The position numbers were made by a program, and so were the translations under genes. From the NCBI RefSeq assembly GCF_036067295.1, contig NZ_CP107954.1, positions 6,820,001 through 6,884,000 on the forward strand: DNA of 64,000 bases, in the 5' to 3' direction. Under the pieces are notes generated by a model that was not told the DNA's origin, did not search any database, and saw only the letters and a list, made by a program, of their open reading frames with translations. This DNA is from Kribbella sp. NBC_00382 (GTDB taxonomy: Bacteria > Actinomycetota > Actinomycetes > Propionibacteriales > Kribbellaceae). Shown here piece by piece: positions 43,023-52,500 of this stretch (its first letter is position 1; each line of letters begins with the position of its first letter).

Positions 43023-44332
43023 CAGGCCCACCGACCGTGCACGAGCGGCTGGTAGCCGTAGTGCTCGAGCTCGTCCATGCACGCGATCGGCGCGTGCGCC
43101 GCGGCCCGGCCGTCGGGGCCCGGGGCGAAGACCTCGCCGGACAGCACCCGGCCGTCCCAGCCGGTCACCTCGCGGATGCTCTCGATGTACCGGCTGAGCG
43201 TGCCGCCGTGCTGGTAGTCGTTGTGCTTGCGGACGAACACGACGAAGTCGAGCGCACCGGAGATCAGCATCTGGGTCGCCTCCATCGGCAACCGCTCGGA
43301 CGCCTGGATCGCGTAGGTGCTGATCCGGTTGAACACCTCCATCGAGCTGTTCGAGTGGATCGTAGACAGCGAGCCGTCGTTGCCCTGGCTCATCGCGTTC
43401 AGCATCGTCACGATCTCGTCGCCGAGCACCTCACCGACGATCACCCGGCTCGGGTTCATGCGCAGCGAGCGGCGAACCAGGTCGGCCATGCTGACCTCGC
43501 CGACGCCCTCGGAGTTCGGCAGCCGCTCCTCGAACGCGACCACGTTCGGGTGCAGGTCCTTGAACTCCCCCAGCCCCAGCTCGAGCGAGCGCTCGACCGT
43601 GATCAGCCGCTCGTGCGGCTGGATCTCGTTGGCCAGGGCGCGCAGCAGCGTGGTCTTACCGGAGTTCGTCGCGCCGGCGATCATCACGTTCTTGCGCGCC
43701 GCCACGGCCGCTCGCAGGAAAGACGCGATGTCGGCGGACATGGTGCCGTTGGCCACCAGATCCTGCAGGAACACCTTGCCGAGCCGGGATCGCCGGATCG
43801 AGACCGACGGCCGCGACGTCACGCCCATCACGGCCGAGAGCCGGGAGCCGTCGGGCAGCCGCAGGTCGAGCTGCGGGTTGGCCGAGTCGAACGGGCGGCT
43901 GGTCAGGCCCGCGTGCGCGGCGAGCACCTGGATCAGCTCGACCAGCTCGTCATCGCTGTCGGCCACCGGTCCGGGGCGCTCCTCGCGACCGTCGCCGTAC
44001 TGGATGAAGACCTGGTCGCACCCGTTGATGTCGATGTTCTCGACCTCGGGGTCGTCGATCAGCGGCTGCAGCCGGCCGACGCCGAACAGGGAGGCGTGGA
44101 TGGCGCCGGCGATCTGCGCGTCGTCGTCCGGCGTGGGCGGGGTGCGTCCCTCGGCCAGCTCGTACCGGGCATGGTCCTCGAGTACCTGGACGATCAGTGA
44201 GCGCGCGTACTCCCGCTCGTCCTCGGCGCTCATCGGCGGTACGCCGTTCACCTGGTCGCGCCGGCGCTGCTCGTTCAGCCGCTCGGCGACCTGGACCCGG
44301 AGCTTGCGGACGAGCTCCTGATCCGTGCTCAT
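43022..44332 (-). CDS. cpaF: CpaF/TadA-type pilus ATPase
   Basis: A 436-residue secretion ATPase that powers Flp pilus assembly. An N-terminal helical domain (~1-110) is followed by the catalytic part: VMIAGATNSGKTTLLRALAN with K226 in Walker A, the Asp box LITVERSLELGLGEFKDLHP, Walker B MNPSRVIVGEVLGDEIV and the His box NDGSLSTIHSNSSMEVFNRI. It is cytosolic and probably hexameric. Both ends overlap neighbouring genes by 4 bases, so it is tightly coupled to the CpaE-like and tadB genes. Confidence 0.9.
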   Translation of the reverse strand: MSTDQELVRKLRVQVAERLNEQRRRDQVNGVPPMSAEDEREYARSLIVQVLEDHARYELAEGRTPPTPDDDAQIAGAIHASLFGVGRLQPLIDDPEVENIDINGCDQVFIQYGDGREERPGPVADSDDELVELIQVLAAHAGLTSRPFDSANPQLDLRLPDGSRLSAVMGVTSRPSVSIRRSRLGKVFLQDLVANGTMSADIASFLRAAVAARKNVMIAGATNSGKTTLLRALANEIQPHERLITVERSLELGLGEFKDLHPNVVAFEERLPNSEGVGEVSMADLVRRSLRMNPSRVIVGEVLGDEIVTMLNAMSQGNDGSLSTIHSNSSMEVFNRISTYAIQASERLPMEATQMLISGALDFVVFVRKHNDYQHGGTLSRYIESIREVTGWDGRVLSGEVFAPGPDGRAAAHAPIACMDELEHYGYQPLVHGRWA

Positions 44333-45138
44333 CTACCCTCCCAGGCACCGTCGGGTGGGAAGGCCGCCTGGGCCATGTCGAAGTCGTGCTGGGTCGGCCG
44401 GTTGACCACCGCCGCCATCTCGGCCGCGATGTCGCTGGCGGTCCGGATCAGCGGCGTACGGTCCAGCCGGCCGTGTCCGCGACCGTCGAAGAACGCGGCG
44501 CCGACCGGGTCGTAGGCCAGATGCCAGCGGTGCTCCAGCGGCACGGACATCGCGTCCAGCACCGACCAGACCTGCTTGACGCCATCACGCTTCTTCGGGT
44601 CGGCGACCACGATGACGCCCAGCTTCGCGTCCACGTGATGCACGAGCGACGACAGCCGCTCCCGCAGGTGCGCGACGGACGAGCCGGTCGCAGTACAGAC
44701 GAGAACAACCAGCCGAGCAGCCTGTACTACGGGAAGCTGCGGCGAAGCAGGACCGATCCGACCGCAGTCCGCGATCACGTCCGAGCTGAACATCTGGTTG
44801 AAGGTGATCCCCAACGGCTCCCAGAGCCCGCCCATGCCACCGATCTGCTCCGGCGCACGCACGCCGATCATGACGTCGAGGCCACCGTCGAGCTGCTGGC
44901 TGTGGGCCATGATGACGTCGTCATCGAGACCCTTGCGACCGGCAGCAGCAAGGCTGACCAATCCACGGTCGGAGTTGAGCGGCTGGCCACCGGGCGCCGT
45001 CATCCGGATCGCCACGTCGCTACCGGCCGGGTCGCACTCGGCCAGCAGCACCGGCCGCGGCCACAGCGCGCCGAGCACCAGGCTGGTCGTGGTCACCCCG
45101 GGCGAGCCCTTCGCGCTGGCCAGCGCTACGAGTGCCAT
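44329..45138 (-). CDS. CpaE/MinD-like protein of the tad locus
   Basis: A 269-residue protein starting MALVALASAKGSPGVTTTSL, a deviant Walker A of the MinD/ParA type (KGSPGVTT). The next Asp motif is VLLAECDPAGSD. The later parts match P-loop ATPases of this group only loosely (LVVLVCTATGSSVAHLRERL, KLGVIVVADPKKRDGVKQVW). By analogy with CpaE/TadZ it would place the pilus machine in the cell. The ATG overlaps the SAF-gene stop, and its own stop overlaps cpaF. No N-terminal receiver domain is present, unlike classical CpaE. Confidence 0.8.
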   Translation of the reverse strand: MALVALASAKGSPGVTTTSLVLGALWPRPVLLAECDPAGSDVAIRMTAPGGQPLNSDRGLVSLAAAGRKGLDDDVIMAHSQQLDGGLDVMIGVRAPEQIGGMGGLWEPLGITFNQMFSSDVIADCGRIGPASPQLPVVQAARLVVLVCTATGSSVAHLRERLSSLVHHVDAKLGVIVVADPKKRDGVKQVWSVLDAMSVPLEHRWHLAYDPVGAAFFDGRGHGRLDRTPLIRTASDIAAEMAAVVNRPTQHDFDMAQAAFPPDGAWEGR

Positions 45139-45869
45139 CAGCTGTCCCCGTCGTTCGCGGGGACCTCGGGCTTCGTATTGGACGGCAGCTTCACCAGCAC
45201 CAGCGTCTTGCTCGCAGCGGCGCCGGCGGCAGTGGTCGACTGCGCGGCCGGTACCACGATGGTGACGTTCAGGGTGGTGTTCGCGTTCGTCTTGTCGTCG
45301 GTGATCTTGCCGGCGACGCTCGTCACCTCGGCAGCCTTCACCAGGATCTGGGGCACGCCGCCGGCCTGGTTGGCGGCCGGCACCTGGACCACCTGGACGA
45401 TGTCGCCGACCGACAGACCCGACGACGGCGCCCGGCCGGCCTCGAGGCTGACGCCGATCGCGACACCACCGGCGGCGATCTGCTTGTCCGTGAAGTTGCT
45501 CTCGGTGACGTACTGGCCCCGGTACAGCCAGCCGGTCGCGTACTTGTCCTTCACCTTCGTCTCCCACTGATCAGATGGGATCAGGGCAGCCGTCTTGCCG
45601 GCCAGGTCACCGGTGGCGAGGTCGCTCTTGGTCATCTTGTGGCCGGGGCTGATCGAATCCACGCCGATCGCGACGTAGTTGGTCCGATCCCCGCTGCGGA
45701 GCGCGATCAAGGCCGACCCGGCGGCGCCGAGCAGGATCAGGATCACCGCCAGGGCGGCGAGCGCGGGACGGCGTTCGCGGCCGGAGGGAAGTCGGTTCGA
45801 GCCACCGACCGGAGCCTTGGAACCGCGGGCACCGGGGGCGGAGGGACGCGTGGAGGACGAGAAACTCAC
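45138..45869 (-). CDS. SAF-domain CpaB/RcpC-like protein
   Basis: A ~243-residue protein. After a basic lead (RLPSGRERRP) comes one membrane helix (ALAALAVILILLGAAGSALI), then an SAF domain outside (TNYVAIGVDSISPGHKMTKS, GKTAALIPSDQW, YRGQYVTESNF). CpaB/RcpC proteins are periplasmic or outside parts of the pilus system and bind the cell wall or the pore. I prefer GTG at 45869, because TACGGT stands exactly six bases before it (leaderless). An ATG ten codons earlier at 45899 lies inside a palindromic operator and has no ribosome site. It is the first gene of the tad operon. Confidence 0.78.
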   Translation of the reverse strand: MSFSSSTRPSAPGARGSKAPVGGSNRLPSGRERRPALAALAVILILLGAAGSALIALRSGDRTNYVAIGVDSISPGHKMTKSDLATGDLAGKTAALIPSDQWETKVKDKYATGWLYRGQYVTESNFTDKQIAAGGVAIGVSLEAGRAPSSGLSVGDIVQVVQVPAANQAGGVPQILVKAAEVTSVAGKITDDKTNANTTLNVTIVVPAAQSTTAAGAAASKTLVLVKLPSNTKPEVPANDGDS

Positions 45870-45875
45870 GCGCCT

Positions 45876-45914
45876 ACCGTAATGGTCGATGAGGACCATT
45901 CGGACCGAATGGTC
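45876..45914 (-). promoter_or_regulatory. Promoter and triple half-site operator of the tad operon
   Basis: Minus-strand TACGGT (45881-45876) is a leaderless -10 for the GTG at 45869. Just upstream lie three half-sites: AATGGTC (45881-45887), GACCATT (45894-45900) and AATGGTC (45908-45914). The last two belong to a perfect 21-base dyad GACCATTCGG-A-CCGAATGGTC, 45894-45914. Operator copies covering -10 to -35 fit a repressor that binds as two dimers. No regulator gene lies beside it. Confidence 0.55.
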
Positions 45915-45920
45915 ATGCCG

Positions 45921-46397
45921 TTACCTCTTCGGTGCCCTGGATGCGACCTGCTCGCGCTCTTCCCGGGTGAGCAGCCGGGTGAACGTTCCCGGTCCGCCGT
46001 ACAAGTGGTCTAGATAGGTGTAAAGCGCCTGCAGTGCGCGGCCCAGCTCGCCTTGCCAGTCTTCTGCAGCGGCCAGGTACGCCGTGAGCTCACGCCCCTC
46101 GGCCAGCGTCACGGCCGAATTCACCGGCTGATCCAGCCGGTCCAGCGGGTCGCCGTCCGGGTCCGCCGGAGTGGTCGACACCACACTCCGGATGAGACCA
46201 CCCAGCGCGGCCTGCTGCGGCTCGGGCAGCAACTCGTCGAACCCGGTACCGCCGTACAGCTGGTCCAGGTACTCGCAGAGCGCGCTGAACAGCTCGATGC
46301 CGTCATAGGCATGGCCGTCGGCCACCGGACGTAGTTGAGCAGTCAAGCTCCGGGCCTCGGAAACCGACCACTGGGAAGGAGAAAGTTTCACGTTCAT
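45921..46397 (-). CDS. Small internally duplicated hypothetical protein
   Basis: A ~158-residue protein of unknown function built from two similar halves. The first runs SVSEARSLTAQLRPV ... LCEYLDQLYGGTGFDELL (about 11-58) and the second AEGRELTAYLAAAED ... LYTYLDHLYGGPGTFTRLL (about 97-145). Both contain YLDxLYGG (43-50 and 128-135), and are mostly helical. No signal, membrane segment or catalytic motif is seen. The start at 46397 is by fit; a GTG six codons earlier is possible and neither has a clear ribosome site. It is divergent from the giant gene, 145 bases away, and ends 7 bases before the tad operator. It could belong with the giant protein (for example as a binding partner), which is inference only. 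Confidence 0.62.
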   Translation of the reverse strand: MNVKLSPSQWSVSEARSLTAQLRPVADGHAYDGIELFSALCEYLDQLYGGTGFDELLPEPQQAALGGLIRSVVSTTPADPDGDPLDRLDQPVNSAVTLAEGRELTAYLAAAEDWQGELGRALQALYTYLDHLYGGPGTFTRLLTREEREQVASRAPKR

Positions 46398-46542
46398 CGG
46401 GAACCAGCCTGACACGGCAGCGGCCGGAACTCAGCACCGTCGATCGGTAGCCGGATTGAAATCTTTTACCGGTTGCCGGGTGGAACCCAGGAGGTTACTT
46501 TGCGGTCACACTCACGTCACCGACGACGAAGGAGCGGGCTGG

Positions 46543-49500
46543 ATGACCATCGCGGCGCAGGGCGATCCGGCCCACGGCACCCCGGCACAGGGTGACCTCG
46601 CCGCTGCCCGCGCTCGCCACGCTCTCGGCCTTGCCTTCGGCGTGGTCGCGCCCTCCGGCGTCCGGCTGCGCGACGGCAGCTTCCGGCTCGATGCCCACGA
46701 AGCCTTGCCGTCCGAGGTCGTCGATGCTCTGGACGGTCGGCTCAGCCGCCGGGCGGCTGACCGGGCGAGCGACGAGCGGTTGCTCGCCGAGTCGGTCGCC
46801 CTGGTGGGTGCCGAGGTCGCCCGCAACCGCGACCTCGAGCCCGCGGACGGCGCGATCGCCGCACTCGATCGCCTTTTGCACGTACCCGGTCTCGAGCAGG
46901 TCCGTCGCGACGAGGCCGACGCGATGCTGCGGATCGTCCTGGAGAGCGCCGCGCCGCGCTCCGAAGCCGCCGCAGCACGACTGGCCGCCCTGCCCGACCA
47001 ATCTCAACCGGCCAGGCCGACAGAACTCGTTGCGGCCACACGTCAGATCCGCCGCGATGCCTACCTGCTGAACCACCAAGCAACCCCGGGACCAGCCGGT
47101 ACTGCGCTGCCGATCGCGCAGCAGCAGCTGCAGCAAGGTGGACGGCATCGCGCCCAGCCCGGCTCGAGACACCGCGGGGTGGCCAACGCCCGGACCACGA
47201 CCCCCGAGGTGCGCGGCTCCGGACTCGTCACCGGAATCGGCGGCAGGCCCGCCCTCGACCCGAATCTCGATGAGCGTGCAGCACTCGCGGCTCTGCAGCA
47301 GCTCGGCCGCGCAGAGCTCGGCGGCATGATCACGAGCCGGCCGTTCATCGATCCCCAGGCCCAACTCGCCGTACTGCAGACAACGACGAGCGACGCGCCT
47401 CAACACGTCCGGGTCGAGGTCCTGCCCACCGCGCGCGGTCAGGTCGCCGAGGGCCGACTCCGCTCGGGCACAGCCAACGATCCCCACGTACTACGGATCT
47501 CGCCGCGCCTGTCCGATGACCAGCTGGCCCAGGTCTGGGTCCACCAGCTCAGCCAGCTGACCCACGAGCTCCACGCGGCCAACACGCGGCGCCCGGCCGG
47601 TGTGCTCAGCAAGCTGCGCTCGGCCTTCGGACGCGAGAAACGCGATCGCAGCCTGAACGCCGACTACGCGTCGTACCAGTTCCTCAACAGTTCCTGGCAG
47701 CAGGCGAGGAACCGGCAGGATCCGCAGCGCACCGCCGTGCTGGAACGAGATCTCGATGCCCTCGCGACCTCGATCCGCCACAAGGGTGGTGTTTCGCCGG
47801 TACTCCCCTGGGCTGCCGACGCGATCCACGTCCGCGGGGCGTCAGCGGCAGGGACGGCGGCGGCGCTCGCAGTACGGACCGAAGCGGCCGCGCTGGCGCC
47901 GTACACGCCTGCTGCTCTGCAGCTGAAGGTCGACACTGCGGTCACCGGTCTGGAGTCGGAAGTCCAGGAGCTGCAGAAGCTGGCTGACGCGAAGACGGCT
48001 AGCTCCGCCGCGGCCGCCGAGGAAGCCCGGGACTTGTCGGCCAAGGTCGTTGCTGAGGGCAAGTTCAAGGACAACGGCCGGCACGAACGCGCGCGCGTCC
48101 TGGACGTCGAGGCCGCGGGCGCCGTCCGGAAGGCCAACCGGCACACCGAAATCGCCGGAGGTTACGAGGCGGCCGTCGCGGCGGCCGAGCAGGCGTTGAG
48201 CAGTCAGCGCGATCTCCTGGCCGAGCTCAACGCCGTCCTTGCCGATCCGAGTCGTCCCCAGGCAGCACTCGCCACGCTGGCGCAGAACGCCGTGGAGAAG
48301 ACCACTGCGTACCAGGTCGCGTCGGATGCAGCTCTGCCGGTCAAGGACGTCCTCAATACCGGAGTACCGGACGGGGAGCTGCCAGCAGTCCCCGTCAGCG
48401 AGATCAACCAGGTACTGGCCGCGCACGGTATCTCTGCCCGGCTCAGTGACGGTGGCACCCCGCTGCCGGTGCCCACGGCGGCGTACCGGCGATTGGTGAC
48501 GGACGAAGGGATCGAGTTCACGGTCGGCGGGAACGCTGACTCCGACGTGAGCGAACTGGCGCAGGTCCGGTTCCGCCTGAAGCCGCGGGACGTGCGCGAG
48601 AACCTCGACCGGGACTACGACCTGGCCGAGCAGATGACCGGCACGATCGGCGACGGCGGACAGAGCATTACCACCACGGCCAACCACTCCACCGGCGTCA
48701 ACTTCGGCGTCTCCGCGCAGCCGTTCATGGCGATGGCACCACAGGGAAGCACCGTCCACACGCTGTCCCAATTCGCTGCTCCGCGGGTCGATGTGTCCTC
48801 CGGTCACGGACTCAGCGAGTCGAGCGGATCGACTGCGCACGAGAAGGAAGGCTCGGTCGACGACGACCGGGGCGAGTCGCTGCAGGTCGGCTGGACCGGC
48901 GAGTGGGAGATCGAGGTCCGCGCGTCGGCGACCGAGCCCTGGTCGGCACCGGCCGCCTTCGACGCCGGCCCGCAACTGACCTGGGTGTCCGCGGCGTACA
49001 CGGTGAAGCCCGCGACCGAGACCGTCACGCTTGCCGAGCTCGGCCGGGCCGACGAGGTCAGCAAGGACTTCCCTCGCCACACGGTCACTCACATCGATGG
49101 CATGACCTCCATCCGGGACCGGCTCGTCGCGGGCGGCCGTGAACGCTTCGGCAAGATCGATCGGGTCGCCTACGGCCAGATCGACGGCCTGCTTACCCAG
49201 AACGTTTCGCGGCTGCTGCGCCAGACCAGCAGACCAGGTGGATACGGCCATCAGATCGTCAGCGCGGGCGAGGCGGCGTACCACGTCCAGCTCGAGGTCG
49301 AGCCGATCTGGAGTACGGCGAAGCTCAGCGGTGAGGCCAGCTACGACCTGTGGCAAGAGCGGGTCGAGGTCGACTTCAACGGCGTCAGCGCGAGCCAGAA
49401 CTCCGATACCTCGGCCTCGGTCTCCGTCGGTGTCGGCGGCACTTTCAAGGACGTCGGCTCGACGACAGCCGACGTCGGCCCGAGTGTGTCGGCCGGGCGC

Positions 49501-52500
49501 AACGTCTCGCGGCAGGGCGGGCTGAGCGTCAGCGCGACCTCGATCACTCCGGTGGTCCACCGCAACCAGGGACCGACCCAGGGCGTAGTGGTCGGCTTCC
49601 GGGTCAGGGCCACGTTGCGCGACCTCGGCAATCCCAAGGCCGATCCGGTCGTCATCACGGACTTCTGCGACGCCAGGCTCCGAGTCCCCGAGAACGACCT
49701 CCTCCGGGCCGGCGGCCGGGTCGACAAGAACGCCGTACTGCTCAAGCCCGACGGCACAGTCCGCCTCGATCAGCACAACCGGGTACTGCTCCGCGGCGAC
49801 CCCGAGCCGCCGACCGAGGAGCAGACGCTGCCACCCATCATCGGGAACGGCGCTGAGAAGCTGCACGGCGCCGGGCAGGCGCTCGTCCAGAACGTCACCG
49901 GCGATCGCGTCGCGCTGGAGCAGACCCTGCGCAAGCTCAGCCGTGACGGCTTGGTCCCCCCGCTCGACCACAACCTCCAGCCGGTCTTCGACGACCTGCC
50001 GGAGGATCGACGGCTGCGCAGCGGGCAGCTGATCAACTACGACCGAGTCATCCAGACCATCGCGTCCGAACGCCTGGAAGCCGGCTACAACCAGGCTGCG
50101 CAGAGCGGCATCCCGATGGTCCTGATCGACCAGCGGACCGGGCACGAGCCGCGGTACCGAACATTCCGGGTCGCTGTCCGACAGGACTTCGACGACGTCA
50201 CCGGCGAGGGCACGAGTACGACGGACAACGTCGTCCGGCTCGGTATCGCCTCCGACGCGAACAGCCGGTCCGGCGGCCGGTCCAAGGGCGTGCCGCTCTC
50301 ACTCGGAGCGAGCGTGAGCGACGGTCCGGGTGCTGGGGTCCGTGGCTGGGCCGGACGGCTCGGCGTGAAGCTCAGCCGGAGCGCGGTCGGCCGGAGCTTC
50401 AGCTGGTCGGCGGGCCGCCGGGTCAACCGGGTGTCGCTGACCGAGACCACCGCGCCGGTCGACATCCTGCGCGTCGGCCACGACATCGTGGTTACCGAGG
50501 TCACGCCGAACGGCGACACCGATCCTCTGGTCAGCGCGCCCGGCAGCGCCCGGATCTTCGTCGACAGCGCCTTGTCGCGAGCGGGTGAGCCGGTCCGTGG
50601 GCCCCAGCCCAAGGCGCCGAGCATGGCCGCGGTCAAGCAGTCGATGCCGGTTCACGTCGACGCGGGCAACCCGGTCGACCGGATCACCTCGGCCGTCGAC
50701 GGGATCGAGCTGGGCTCCAACACGTACCTCGAACTGCACGCGATGCTCGGGCCGGACAGCCTGGTCGCGCACAAGGAGTGGATGAACGGGGAGTACCGGC
50801 TCCCGCTGACGATCGTCCCGCCGGCCGGCAATCCCGTCGACGCCGTCCGGCAGAGCACGATTCTGCCGCGCGGCTATAGCGTGGTGGTCCGGGGCGAGGC
50901 CGTCGACCGTGCCTTTGTCGCCGTCACCCAGCAGAACTCCGGCGACATCAACCTCACCATGAAGGACACCGGCTTCACGTCTGGCCGGTCCTCGTCGGGC
51001 GGGGTCGGGGTCGACGGCGGCGGTGGTCCGGTTCAGGCCGATGCGTCGTCGTTCGCGGGCAGCCTCAATGCCGGGCGTACCGGTGGTACGGCGCAGTCCA
51101 CCAGCAACAGCCAGACCATGGGCGAAGAAGGCCTGCTGATCAACGTCGGCACGCACCACCAGTTCCTCGACCGGTACAAGCTGTCCGCGGACGTGATCGA
51201 TGCCGACGGCAACGTCGTACAGTCCGTGCCGCTGCAGGACGCGAAGGTGCAGACGACGACGCCGGAGCGGCGGGCCCTGCGCCTGTACGGGCGTGGTGAA
51301 CTCGATCTGCCGCTGGAGGTCGTCACCGACGCGGCCGAGCGATACCTGGGCGGCCAGCTCAAGATCAGTCCGCGCGACGCCAGCGCCTTCGTCCGTCGCT
51401 ACAAGAAGGAGAAGGCCGGGATCACCACCGGTCTCGCGGCCGAGCACACCGACGAACGGCTGGCCGAGCGGCTTCTTGCTCAGAGCAAGGAGTCCCAGGC
51501 GACGCCGGCAGCCCCGGTCCAGCGGATCGATGACGTGATCGTCGAGATCGAGCAGGCCGCCGATCAGCCTCGCGTGATGAGCCTGCCACCGCAGTACGAC
51601 GTCGGTCTCGCGTCGGCGCAGATCGAGGACATCAGCCCGATCGGTCAGCCAGGCGGACACGTCGACCTGCTCACCCCGGCGCTGCAGCAGGTGGAGGAGC
51701 TCGCGCCCGGACTGATGGCGACCAACCCGATGCTGCGCACTGCCCTCGCGATCGATCTCGGTACGGACGGCTGGCAGGGGCATCTGGGCGACATGTACGG
51801 CGTCCGCGGGTTCGTGACCGAGGTCGAAGTACCGGTCCCGGGTCAGCCTCAGCCTGACCTCATCGTCGTCCAGGTCAAAGCGCAGTACGACGGTCCGCCG
51901 ATGGTCGACGGGACGCCGGACATCCCCGACGTGGACGCGATCGGGCTCAAGCAGAACTACGACTATGTCGGGCAGGACCAATCCGTCTCGCACACCACGA
52001 CGTACGCGGCCGGAGCTGAGCTGAAGGGCTCGACCGACACGTCGTTGTCCGGGGGCGTCGGCACCGACCGCAGCCGGAACGTCACGGCGAAGCACGGGAC
52101 CCAGAAGACCCACATCGACCGGACGGGACACTTCAAGCAGGCCGAGGTTCAGCGGGACGCCGCCTTCGACATCCAGGTGTCGCGGGTCCGCAATGCCGGC
52201 GCGGCGACGATGGCAGGTGTGCGCTGGCGCCTCAACCGCACGCTGCCGGCCGAGCAGACGACTCATGCGACGCCGGCCAGGGTCAACGCCCGGATGACGC
52301 AACTGGTGCCGCGGGAGTTGCTCAAGGAGGCCACTCCGAACGTTCCTGCTCAGCCTGTGCTGCCCGACCATCGCTCGTTCCGGATCCCGGAGGGCGCTAG
52401 TGCGGAGGCGATGGTCCCGTACGGTCCGGGTGAGCCCGCGACCGATCAGCTCCACGCGCAGGTCAGGGGCTATCTGGCCGCTCACAAGGACGTCGGCGAG

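Noticed and set aside
47530..47580. Active zinc protease in the giant protein
   Set aside because: The helix reads WVHQLSQLTHEL: the His pair is not in HExxH form and the catalytic Glu is missing.
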